A stretch of DNA of 64,000 nt from Isoetes taiwanensis (GCA_021234155.1 JAJEKV010000052.1:557933-621932); one strand, 5' to 3'; positions 22,413-32,398 are shown, counted from the first letter of the stretch. Numbers and translations: made by a program. The notes: a model not told the origin generated them from the letters alone.

Positions 22413-24034
22413 AAACTCTTGTTTTTAGCACTTAAATAAGACACCTTTTAGCTAAAAGCAGGACCACTTTAAAGGTTAAAATAACAATTTCGAGTCCAAT
22501 TAAGGCACAAAAATTGTTTTAGAGTTACTATATTTCGCTTGTTTTCTGTCTTTTTCGGCCTTTAGGGCACAAGATTAGTAAATGTTATTACGGAATCTGA
22601 TTTTTTCGTTAATTTACGTCTTAACATTGTTGTTTTAAGCGTTTTAGTGGCGGGGAAGAAGGAAGCAAGAGGGCATCAAAGAAATCTCATAAGCCTAAAG
22701 CATCCACACCCACAAAAGCACACGTGACCGCCGGACGAACACGCTATTCACGAAAACTTTCAAGCGCGGTGGTTAAGTAACGAGGGTGCAGATGGAAAAA
22801 TCTGACCTGCTTGGCGTTTTTGCGCGTCTGTAAAAGTCTTGGGTAACAAAATCACGCCGACTCAGAGTTTGTGAACACAGGACAATAAAAGATGTCTCGG
22901 GATTGCTTGACAAAGGTGGTCGGTGGGAGGCTATCCTTCAAGACCTCCCAAGGCTTCATAGTTGTGGACATCGCATTTTTTAGAATTGTCGGTGTGCAAC
23001 CCGCGCCTTTGTACAAATTCTTTTCACACTACCGGACAAAAAGAAGCCTGTGTTCAGTAATTAGACAGGTTTATACCAGTACAAGCGAGGACTTTCCTGT
23101 CAGTGAGTCCGAGCATTCAGATGGAGAAAGGTCACAATCATCACCCTCGGATGCTAGTTCTTGGGGAGGTCATCGGATGGAGGTTCCGGGGAACAAGGCG
23201 AGGAAGAACCCCTGTCGGCGGCCAAAAAGAAACTTAGCAGGCCAAAGGGCAACCATAGGCTGCTAAAGAACCAAAGAAGCGGAAGCCCTGTGGCTGACTT
23301 GAAATCCAAAAGTCCCCAGGAACCTAAGAAGAAGAAGGGGAAGGGTAAAGCACCTGGTGTTGCTATTAAGGAAAAAAAAATTGATAAAACATTTGAAAAA
23401 ATGGAAGAGATTAACATGCACAAGTTTGTGCAAGGTGTCATTTATTTGCCAGTCACTTCAATGAAGCTTCCTCCAAAAATGAAGCGGTGAAAGGCCACTT
23501 CAGTTCGCAAAATTTATACCCGATCACTTGAGGAACACGAAGGGCAGAAAAGGAGCAATCAAATGCTCATGTGGCCCCAATAGTTGTCCTTGTTGGCGGG
23601 GCGATGCACAACCCCCCAGAGTATGGCGAGAAAAACGCCGACACCTACACTCACTCGTCTTGGGAGGGAATCATAGCTTCAAGGCAAGAAGGCAACTTTA
23701 CAAAGAAAAGAAGAACCCGAGGTACCTCTCCGTCCTCTGCTCTGTCTACTGTGGTCTTACAGATGAAGAAGCAAAAATCGTTGCCAACACCCACAATCTT
23801 TGACGACAACGAGTACAAACTAAAGATGAGCTTTGTCGACAAGATCCGGTTTATGCCGAGGGGTATGTAATTTTCAAGGAAAAGTACGGTGAGGACCTTA
23901 AAAGCCAGCGTTTTCCTTGGAGTTTAAGGAGGCGTGTGCCATTGAATGATTGCTTGAAATATGGCGAGGGCCAATAAAAGGCGGTCTCTCATTGGCCCGA
24001 CAAGCGGTTTCGATTAGCTTTTAGAGATGGCAAG

Positions 24035-24097
24035 GTAAGCACAAAATGTATTCCAGAATAGCAAACCAACTATTTGACGTGAAATCTTCTTGAACAG
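24035..24097 (+). other. Intron of the methyltransferase gene with one palindrome
   Basis: GTAAGC donor, AACAG acceptor. The 63-bp intron contains GTATTCCAGAATAG. The C counterpart (63911-63983) contains GCGTATTCCAGAATAAG at the same place. Confidence 0.65.
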
Positions 24098-24324
24098 ATT
24101 TGGGAACTCCAGGACGAGATATTTACAATGTTCGAGCGAGGGGAGTTAAAGAGCAAGGGCAAGGAGACAGCCAAGAAAAAAACCTCGGACGTGCCCAAAA
24201 AGAAATGACCATTACCGTCCGGAGGAAATCACGGGGCTTCTCGGACCCGAACTTGGGAGCAGCTTCTCCAAAAAGTTGTTGATAAGGAGTTTAGCCTAGA
24301 AGAAATGTCAAAGGAATTGCACAA

Positions 24325-24788
24325 GTAAGTTCTCTGACACAAACTTTACTCTTTGCATGTTAGATTCCCAAAAACATCGGCGTACATAGTGTATTCCAGA
24401 ATACACATGCCTTCCTTCACACGGGCAATGTGTATTCCGGAATACACATTGCTTGTCTCTAGAAAAGCATTGTGTATTCCGAAATACACATTGCTCCTCT
24501 AAAGAAAGGCATGTGAATACACATTGCTCCTCTAAAGAAAGGCATGTGTATTCCGGAACACACATTGCGTTCCTTTAGAGAAGCAATCTGTATTCCGGAA
24601 TACACATTGCTTTTCTAGAGACAAGCAGTGTTTGTCCTGTAGCAGAACTATTTTCTGCATATTGTTTCGAGGTAGCATCACCAGTTAACCAGTTTGTATT
24701 CCAGAATATAGCTTGACTTTTTTTTGTTTTCCTTTTACTTTGCCTTGATTCTTACGTTTAATCTCATTGTTTCCTTAACGTCTTGCAG
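24325..24788 (+). other. Intron of the methyltransferase gene with palindrome array
   Basis: Donor GTAAGT, acceptor TTGCAG. Six or seven units of GCAATGTGTATTCCGGAATACACATTGC type lie at about 24380-24612, with spacers such as TCTAGAGACAAGC and TCCTCTAAAGAAAGG. The outer arm here is GCAATG/CATTGC, against GCAAAG/CTTTGC in the upstream array of the same element. The homologous intron in A is at 11500-11776. Confidence 0.75.
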
Positions 24789-25450
24789 CCAAAAGAACAT
24801 CATAACATGTCAAACATGTTTGATGGAGCAGCTAAACGTCGAAACATGGGAAAGGTGCAAGGAACTCTACCCAATTGCCACATCCGACGAGCGCATTGTG
24901 CAATATGCACCAAATTTTGAGGGCTTTGGTAAGTACTTTCAAAATTCCTTTTCTCTGCACAAAACGATCTCTTGGCCGGTTGTTGTTTTGTTTTTCTTTA
25001 GAGCAAAAAAAAAAAATAAAGACCTGCCCAGGGCTTTATGAATTTGGTTAGAAACAACCGCGGGAAGAGAGTGGTTAGGCGAAAGAAGAAGAACTGTTGA
25101 GCGAAACCATCCGACTACGAGAGATTACGCATGTTTGATCAAAACAATTTATATTCAATCATTCATGGTGATTGCCGCGAACCTTGTCGGAATGGTTAAG
25201 CCACGGGACTTTACTTTGGTTATTGCTGATCTTCCCTACGGGTTTAAGCTTAAAGGCAAACGGAATCGACAACCAGCCCTTCAAATTTTCAGAGTTTAAT
25301 GCTTTCATTGAAGGAATCAAAGCGGATCTCAACGGCCAAACATTGGCGTTTAGTTACGTTCCATTCGAGCATGCAGTCTGGCTTGGTGGAATCAGCTTTC
25401 AAAAATCACTTTGGTTCTCCAGTTCAGGCAGGATATGAAAACCTTGTCTG

Positions 25451-25580
25451 GTAAGTCTTATTCCAGAATACAATTACTTTTCTCTTTAATTACGTAGTGT
25501 ATTCCGGAATAGTGTTTCCTGTTTCTGGTTTTCGAAGTGTTTTCTTGTTTTTGCTAACATCACTTTAAATGCTTCACTAG
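25451..25580 (+). other. Last intron of the methyltransferase gene with two palindrome relics
   Basis: Donor GTAAGT directly after the TG of a split Trp codon, acceptor TTCACTAG. Joining the exons gives ENLVW-YKTN in frame. It contains TTATTCCAGAATAC and GTGTATTCCGGAATAG. Confidence 0.7.
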
Positions 25581-26319
25581 GTACAAAACGAACATCAACT
25601 ACCATGGTGGAGGACCAAGGTTGCTCAGCAAGGTAGAGTACCTTCATGTAGCTTATTGGAGTTTTGATGGGAAGAGGTCCATGGAACACTTTAACACTGC
25701 CGCCTGTCAAAACTTTTCAAACGTCCTAGAGTTTCCAGCAGTCTTACAGAAATTGCAGGACCCAAGTGCACAAGGCAGGATTGTGAATCACTACCAGAAA
25801 CCACAAAAGCTCATCAACCATCTCCTGGACATGTTCTCGCGTCCAGGAGATTGGGTGCTTGATGCTTTCTCTGGTTCTGGTACTACTATCGCATGTGCAC
25901 TTAAGAAGGGCCGCAACTGTGTAGCCGTGGATATTGATAAGGAGGCTGTGCATTTTGTGAAGATGAGACTGGCTGCCTTACCTACTTTACCAGATGAAAA
26001 TCAAGAGTTAGGGGCCAAGTCTTCATCTGATTATGCTAAACTAACGTCCTCAGAGATACAGCCTCCATTCTCGAGCTCACTAGACGACGAGGCAACCTTT
26101 GCAGAGCTTAAAGAAGTAGCTTTAGCTACCATTCCAGAGAACAAGGAGGATACAAAACTTAAGTCTCCAGCAAAGGAGCAGATTGAACAGAAGGACGAGA
26201 CGGCAGAGAGCAGCAAAAAGAATGAGGAGGACTATGATGTAGATCTTTGACTACTGCATATTAAAATTATCATTATTTATTACAATGAATCTTCAATATT
26301 GATGTACAAAAATTTATTA

Positions 26320-26595
26320 AAAACATATTACTTTTTTTTCCTTTCTATTCTGGTGCTTTTTTTTGTAATGCTTTTAGTCTCTTCAAGTCTATGCCTAAAT
26401 TTCGCTATTTTTATGATTTCTGTTTCATAAGTACAAAGTTTTCGCCTAATGATGGGCCAAAATGGCATGAAAAAAATGCAAACCTCTAGAAATTCTCAAC
26501 AACTATCAAAAAAGGCTTATTTTAGAAACATAGTGTTTTTTTAAAGGGAATCTTTTAAAGTGATGCAACACTCCCGTTTAATTTGCAATCGTGTT
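26320..26595 (-). repeat. Right terminal region of element B
   Basis: It is homologous to 11930-12211 of element A, starting in the AT-rich DNA after the gene's stop codon and ending in the TIR. The 3' untranslated part of the methyltransferase gene probably lies here. Confidence 0.7.
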
Positions 26596-26599
26596 CATT

Positions 26600-27442
26600 A
26601 TCTAGTTTAATGTCAGGATGTTTAAGCTGTAGACCTCGTATCCATCTTTTCAATTCTGCTGCCTTCCCATCATGTTCACCTTTTTCAGACCTCTGTATCA
26701 CAACTGTACCTTCCAACAAAATAAAATGATCTGGCTGCTTTGAATTGTGATGCAGCACCATCTGAAAATACATAGTGCTGTTTGGGGACATTGCCTTTCT
26801 GCTTTAAGTACTCAAAATGTTTCATAAAACAATGTTGAACAAAAAGTGTGTCATGTTCCCTATCATCCGACACATAGTAGTGTGTTTCCTTCTCAATGGT
26901 GTGCATACGTGGATCAACCTGATAGGTTATTTGAACAAATATAGTTATCTGGTTGTTGACCCAGCGCATGGACTGAACTTCATTCTGCTCCTTAAAAGTA
27001 TAATTCTCTGCGAAGTCAACCACGGATAGGTAAGCATCTCCAGGCAAGTTATCAAGGAGTTCTTTGTACTGGCCTGCCTGCCACTTATATCTGAAGTTGT
27101 GTAAAGGAAAATTTGGAAGCTTCTCCAACATTTTGTTCACCCGATGGAAGACTTGCGGTTTCATTGTGTTGGTGAGCGAGCTTAGACTTCTTCTTTGCCA
27201 TCTCTGAATACAGTTTTTTCATAGTCTAGGTATTCCCACTTCACCATGCCACTATCACTAGATTGTTCATGTGGGCAGATAGGGAACTTCTTAATCCCAC
27301 ACTCTTTACACTCACCCAGAATGCATTCCCTCTTATGGTAAGGTTGGAAGCTAGTTTTCTCACATAAAATTCCCTGCCACAGACTTCTTGTGCTACTTAT
27401 TTTGTATTCAGACGCCCTGCATTCACCATATATGTCTGACAC
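26600..27442 (-). pseudogene. Catalytic part of the outer transposase gene
   Basis: Minus-strand frames give, in order: a Cys-rich block RECILGECKECGIKKFPIC (27340-27285); WEYLDYEKTVF; after a frameshift near 27175, FRYKWQAGQYKELLDNLP; LSVVDFAENYTFKEQNEVQS; YYVSDDREHD; YVFSDGAASQFK; and, after another shift, EKGEHDGKAAELKRWIRG. The VVDFAENY, FSDG..SQF.K and GEHDG..A..KR motifs form, from memory, the acidic triad region of a widespread eukaryotic transposon-derived protein family common in cnidarians and fish. I cannot give its formal name. The gene continues at 15933 beyond element B. Upstream exons probably lie at 28900-29127. Confidence 0.65.
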
Positions 27443-27689
27443 ACCGTGACAAAAAGTGACAAGTGCAGCTGCAGCTTTTTGGGTGCTTAGTTCTCATACT
27501 ATTGAATCCATCTATTAGCATCTGCATTCTAACATGGTTTTAATTTTACAACAAACCATGGTTTCAGCTTTTCAAACATCCTCTGTTTGATCATAACACT
27601 AGGATGTTCCGTCTTGAATTTCCTGAACAATTGCAACTGCAAGGAAGATAACAAGGTGATCAGCATATTTATTGCACACTACATTTTCC

Positions 27690-28210
27690 ACCACACTAGG
27701 CACCACATAGCATATATTCACGGACATTCATCTTACACCTCCTTATTCACCACACTAGGCACCACAATGCATATATTACATAATTTATTGTACACAATAT
27801 TTTTCACCACACTAGGCACCACATAGCATATATTCAGGACATTCATCTTACACCTCGTTATTCACCACACTAGGCACCACATAGAATATATTCTGACATT
27901 CATTTTACACCATATTTTTCACCACACTAGGCACCACACTAGGCACCACTCTGGCACCACACTAGGCACCACACTAGACACCACACTAGGCACCACACCA
28001 TGTTATTCACCACACTAGGGACCACATAGCATATATTAAAGCAATTATTTTACACCATGTTATTCACCACACTAGGCACAACATAGCATATATTACAGCA
28101 TGTATTTTACACCATGTTATTCACCACACTAGGCACCACAAAGCATATATTGACAGCATTTATTTCACACCACGTGCCTCACCACAGCAACCACATATCA
28201 CAAGCAATCA
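27690..28210 (-). repeat. Right subterminal CACCACACTAGGCACCACA array
   Basis: About eight units of CACCACACTAGGCACCACAT followed by AGCATATATT and a short AT-rich spacer repeat with a period of 55-60 bp. A denser run of GCACCACACTAG lies at 27930-28010. The orientation (CACCACA) is opposite to the left array, as expected for inverted subterminal transposon repeats. Confidence 0.75.
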
Positions 28211-28259
28211 CTAACCACATACCACGTACCACATTAACAATAAAAAATGTGGTGAAGAT

Positions 28260-29127
28260 GAAGAAATGAAATAACACACGTGATTCTTCCGGATAGTGAG
28301 TGGCATGATCCTCTCTTACATTTCGTTCCAATCTTACGAACTTAACATCCTTTGCATTTGGAGAGACCCTCATTTTTTTGGGTCCAAAATTCTTTGCGCA
28401 CAAGTTCTATGATGAGTTGGGAATTGCATCTGCTCTTCTAACTCTTTTGTACAAAACCCATTTCCCCCTTTGCAATCTATCTCTTCCCTCTTCAATTTTG
28501 CTTTGGTAAGATTCCTAGGATGAACACCCGCCGTTTTACCAAAACCCCGAAACAGCGGCGGGATTCACACTTTCGGTATTAATGCTTCCTCTTACGGCCA
28601 TAGCAAGGCAACTACTCTTGGCTGCTAAACTGTCATTGCTGTTAGACTTCTTCACAAGTTGAATGGAAGCCCTGAGGTTGCTGACCACAATGCTCTTGGC
28701 TTGCAAATCTTTTCGGCTCTTGGCTTTGCAAATCTTTCATTTGTCGGACAAAAGCCTTTAGTGGTGCTATGAAATGAGAAGATAACAATTGTAATACCAT
28801 CCAGGCCTGTCCATTGTGTCATCCTCTCACATGATAATCTAGTAAAACCTCTTTCTTATCAAGACGCTTTTATTCCTGTCGGACAAGCCTTTAGTGGTGC
28901 TATGAAATGAAGATAACAATTGTAATACCATCCGAAGCGCCTAGTAGAGGCCGTTCTGGCGAGTGGATCCTCCCTCTGCTGATGCAATTTTTTGCTAATT
29001 CTTCTTTAGCTTCCCTTTGTCTTTTCCTTTGGCGTCTTTTATGATCCCGTTCTTGTTCTCGGAGTTCTCTTTCTCTTACATGATATATTTTTCGGTTTGA
29101 GGGGATTTTAGGCAGATTTGCTTCCAA
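28260..29127 (-). pseudogene. Possible 5' exons of the outer transposase gene
   Basis: The minus strand from 29127 opens MEANLPKIPSNRKIYHV, followed by a highly charged run of R, K, E and Q (a coiled-coil or basic region) to about 28960. A second block at 28370-28265 reads SPNAKDVKFVRLERNVREDH and SRVLFHF. Both precede the Cys-rich and catalytic blocks on the same strand. A 55-bp segment (GCCTTTAGTGGTGCTATGAA and following) is duplicated at 28750 and 28885. The exon joins are not resolved. Confidence 0.35.
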
Positions 29128-29399
29128 ATTAAATGATTGAAGGTATGAAAAGTGGATTGATCCTATTTTGGATTTTTAAGATTTGCCATAGATTGTGGGA
29201 GATGAACCGGATTTCCAAACCGGATTAAAAGGGGGTGGGTCGTGGGTTTAGAAATTGGTTCGGTGGAGATTGGAATGGGACGGGATGGCGTAGGAAATTG
29301 GAATGGGACGGGTGGCGTAGGAATTGGGTTGTTGCAGTTCAAGAAATGATTGAATCCGGGCAGTACATGCACTAGGCGTCAAACAAACATTTAAAATCG

Positions 29400-29484
29400 C
29401 ACCACAAATTTGATATCTCCCACCACATTTTTAGGGGGGACAGGGGGGACACCCAGGGTGTTCCACTACAACATGCTTTCACCC
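29400..29484 (-). repeat. Right TIR of outer transposon
   Basis: This is the inverted counterpart of 2113-2138, ending CTTTCACCC. It is followed by AGTT, the presumed target duplication. A run GGGGGGACAGGGGGGACACCC lies just inside, with no counterpart on the left. Confidence 0.75.
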
Positions 29485-29488
29485 AGTT

Positions 29489-30176
29489 GATGGTGGGAAA
29501 AAGTGGAGACTTGGGCCTATTCTCGTTGTGTTTCTTAAGTGTTGCCATTCATAGTTGATGGTGGGAGAAAGTGGAATAATGTCTGTAACATCGAAGTCAC
29601 ATATTCATATTCATGTGTGTTAAATAAAACAGAAAGGCTGTGTTAAATAAAACAAAAACTAAGTTTAGAAAAGATGCACAATATCCAGACACAGCAATAA
29701 TAATTTTGTCAAGTGCTTATTACATATTTGTTTGCATATTTTACTTGTTCATTTTGTCCTTTCTCTATTTTGTGTAAGATTAGGAAGCTAGCCTTCTTAC
29801 TTTGCCAAATCTACAATACATCAGATAGATCAATGGTTAAATGTACTTACCTAACCTCCACAAATTTTATACATTTCTTTTGCTCTTAAAAGAAAGGAGC
29901 CAAAGCTTAATTGTTGGACATGCTCCATGCTAAATTAACATTTAACTCAAGATCAAAGCTAATATTATGTACAACGTTTTGCATGCATGGACAATTCTCT
30001 GAAAAAATATTGAACTTGTAGATTTTTTTTGCGATGGTTCGACCAAGTTAACTGTGCAAAATCTTTTACCATTATTCCCATAAACTTGCGGCGTTCTAAG
30101 ACTTTGAATATTCCCTTAACCCATTGAACTTTTACATGATTTCTCGGCCTAAGCAAAATCCACCTTGAATCCTCGC
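29489..30176. other. Right flank of the outer transposon, no gene
   Basis: The first 90 bases contain AGTTGATGGTGGG(A)AA twice around GGGCCTATTCTCGTTGTGTT, the tandem repeat also seen at 2043-2108. The rest is AT-rich with no credible ORF. Confidence 0.5.
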
Positions 30177-31848
30177 CTAGTCCACTACTGTGCGTAGCTC
30201 ATCTAAACGCACAGATTGCCAGTCCTTTTAAACCGGGAGTTCTTTTAAACCGGGACTGAATGCAGAGGCCAACAATTGGACAACATATTTAAGTTTACAT
30301 TGGAGATCTTCAGGAAGAGCAATTCCGCCTGCTATATTTTCTATCCATTTTTCCTTCAGCCTACATTTCCAAGTTGGATTGCACGTCTGCAGTGAGCTTC
30401 ATGCATCAAATACAAAGGGAAAAGAGGCCAGCACTTTAACGACATTTTTTCTAGTTATTCCCATCGCTAATCTGCAAACCACTCTATCAATTAATGGTGC
30501 TACCACTGTATGGAACTTATCAAACCACTCTACCAATTAATGATGTTACCATTGTATGGTGCTTACGTTTCTGCTACAGGAATAAAGACAATAATCATAT
30601 CATTGACAACCCCAATTGTTGGCTGTTATTAAACCCTCATATCTAGAGAGGTGTGGATAGGGGGCAGGCATGCATAGCAAAATCACAAATAAGGCTTATG
30701 TCAAGCATAGCTCCATACCTTCTGTACTGAGGGATACTTGGACCCAAATCAAGTTCTTCCAAAGCAGCTAAGAGGCCTGCAAACCTATTTTCAAACTGAG
30801 ATGCATTTCCTGGACGCCTGAAGACATAGAAGAGCTAACATTTTAACCTATCAACATATCCTATTAAGGCAAGCAACTATAAAGCCAGCATAATGCATAT
30901 TTCCACATCACTTCCCATGTGCCACATGTTACAAAACTTAAAGCTTTGAGCAGTGCATGCATATAGCATCATTTCAAGAGCGGTCATATAATATAAAATC
31001 CTTATATTAGATACATGTTTCTTCAGTTAAAACAGACTATAAAGATGCATGTATTTGTGCACCAATATGTAAGGAATATCCATATAAGAACACCTAGATA
31101 GATTATTATCTCTAGGCCCAAAAGCAACCAATGCAATCATTCTGAACATATTTTTCATAAAAGCCATCATCGGGCAAACGCAAGGCAGATCTCTGAATAA
31201 CCAAATAGAACAATGCAGATCATACAGAATTTTCATTCTAACCTGAATTTTTTCACTCCTGATATCTGCAGCATGTCTTAGATCCTTCAAAATTTTGTTT
31301 TAGTCATTCCAAGGGCGCTTTCCCATGTTCTAAACCTTGTACTTTAAGCTCTTCGCTCAGCCGCCTTAGCTACATCGACCAGTTCACCATCAGCCATTTC
31401 GGCCTTATAAGGACTTATATCAATTTTAGATGGGCGGGCTTCTATCTGGTAGGAAATCTGTGAATAGTCGTGCAGAGGTCAGCCTCTAGAAACTCAAAGC
31501 TCGATCTTCATGAAGTATTCTGGGCTTGATGCTCAATCATGATCAAACCTTCATTCCAGACTCTGATCTCTACTTCACTAACGGATTTACAGAGCGAAGG
31601 CGAAAGAAAAATAGGTGTGCCATCCCAGAACGTGAAGGAACAGGGATGATCAAATCGGAACTGACAGAGAAGAGCAAAGACCTGAGTGCATAAGCCGAAG
31701 AGAGGTAAAAAAAAACCCTAACCCGTAAGCTATGAAAAAACTTTTGAGAATGTGACGTCATCTATACCGTTGTTTGAAATTGATAAAATCTGGACCGCCC
31801 AATTTAGGGCGCGATGCACTACTTACACCAAAACATTATAATATAAGA
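30177..31848 (-). mobile_element. Probable Helitron, minus strand, 1.7 kb
   Basis: The minus-strand 5' end at 31848 reads TCTTATATTATAATGTTTTG, with host A before it, identical in form to the ends at 53594 and 39345. A candidate 3' end has the hairpin CTGTGCGT...ACGCACAG followed 7 nt later by CTAG at 30177. The next host base is G rather than the usual T, which lowers confidence in this end. It contains minus-strand exon-like fragments of a host gene at 31270-31460. Confidence 0.45.
31270..31460 (-). pseudogene. Host-gene fragment inside the Helitron
   Basis: The minus strand encodes SYQIEARPSKIDISPYKAEM and ADGELVDVAKAAERRA. After a frameshift comes KDLRHAADIRSEKIQ, which ends at a GTTAGA donor. 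Codon-like quality is high compared with surrounding DNA. The gene is not recognised. Capture of exon pieces is typical of plant Helitrons. Confidence 0.4.
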
Positions 31849-31910
31849 TAATTATCTAAGCCAAACATTTTTTTTATTTTTTTTTATTTTTTTTTTATTT
31901 TTTTCCCTGC

Positions 31911-32398
31911 ACGTCGCATGCGACGTGTCCACGTGGCTTTTTTTATTGCCACGTGGCTTTTCTAAGCACACGCGGATTTTCAAAATTTTCCTGCGTGACG
32001 TCGCATGCGACGTATACACGTGGCTTTTACGGCACACGTGGATATTTTTGATATTCCACGTGTATATTCCACGTGTTTATTCCACGTGTCACGTCGCATG
32101 CGACGTATACACGTGGCTTTTACGGCACGCGTGGATTTTGTTGATGCTCCGCGTGTATATTCCATGTATATATTCCACGTGTATATTCCACGTGTCACGT
32201 CGCATGCGACGTATACACGTGGCTTTTACGGCACTCGTGGATTTTGTTGATGCTCCGCGTGTATATTCCACGTGTATATTCCACGTGTCACGTCGCATGC
32301 GACGTATACACGTGGCTTCTACGGCATTCGTGGATTTTGTTGATGCTCTGCGTGTATATTCCACGTGTATATTCCACGTGTCACGTCGCATGCGACGT
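31911..32398. repeat. G-box satellite built on ACGTCGCATGCGACGT
   Basis: Six copies of the perfect 16-bp palindrome ACGTCGCATGCGACGT start at 31911, 31998, 32091, 32197, 32290 and 32383 (period 87-106, mostly 93). Each is followed by ATACACGTGGCTT, ACGGCA(C/T)(G/T)CGTGGAT and TCCACGTGTATATTCCACGT. CACGTG (G-box) therefore occurs several times per unit. ORFs across it on both strands are repeat artefacts. A T-rich tract (31868-31905) precedes it. Confidence 0.85.

Larger units (their letters stand above)
22635..26250 (+). pseudogene. ParB-like plus DNA amino-methyltransferase gene of element B
   Basis: A multi-exon gene. The last exons are clear: 24098-24324, 24789-24928, 25002-25450 and 25581-26250, all with GT-AG borders, and a donor at 24035 ends the large ParB-like exon. 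Early exons encode a basic K/R/S-rich region. The 23640-23810 region encodes LVLGGNHSFKARRQLY and LTDEEAKIVANTHN, resembling the ParB/Srx-type N-terminal domain. The 25002-25450 exon encodes IIHGDCRE and LVIADLPYG (motif IV), and the last exon encodes VLDAFSGSGTTIACA (motif I) and CVAVDIDKEAV. Motif IV before motif I fits the DNA methylase N-4/N-6 family common in bacteria and phages. DLPY lies between DPPY and SPPY, so N6-adenine versus N4-cytosine is open. Frameshifts (about 23485, 23805 and 25200-25260) disable this copy. The product is presumably nuclear. Confidence 0.75.
15938..26595. mobile_element. Element B: 10.7-kb transposon with transposase and DNA methyltransferase genes
   Basis: The left end begins AACAAGATTGCGTATTAAGC at 15938. 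The right end, reverse-complemented from 26595, begins AACACGATTGCAAATTAAAC. CATT flanks both ends (15934-15937 and 26596-26599). The order inside is: left terminal block; minus-strand transposase-like gene (21727 to about 16360); palindrome array; plus-strand ParB-methyltransferase gene (22635-26250); right terminal block. Insertions D and E interrupt the transposase gene. Without them B is about 8.4 kb. The same gene order is seen in element C at 58163 onward, which confirms that this is one mobile unit and not chance neighbours. Confidence 0.85.
2113..29484. mobile_element. Outer DNA transposon, about 27.4 kb with nested insertions
   Basis: The left end reads GGGTGAAAGCATGTTGTAGT from 2113 and continues GGAACA. 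The reverse complement of the right end (to 29484) is identical for those 26 bases. AGTT lies immediately outside both ends (2109-2112 and 29485-29488) and looks like a 4-bp target duplication. Inside the TIRs, TGTGGTG-type motifs continue, in plus orientation on the left (3200-3780) and as CACCACA on the right (27690-28210). Subtracting elements A and B with their duplications leaves about 11.75 kb. It carries a minus-strand transposase-like gene (29127 to about 15100, broken by B), a small plus-strand ORF (6849-7172) and unidentified minus-strand coding-like blocks at 13000-14520. The superfamily is unknown. The boundaries are well supported by TIR plus TSD. Confidence 0.75.

Noticed and set aside
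25621-26250. Bacterial contamination as the source of the methyltransferase
   Set aside because: The gene has GT-AG introns, lies inside plant-type transposon ends, and relics of the same unit occur in A and C.
15938-26595. Autonomous Maverick/Polinton-like or giant virus insertion
   Set aside because: No polymerase B, integrase, packaging ATPase or capsid motifs. The size and gene content are far too small.
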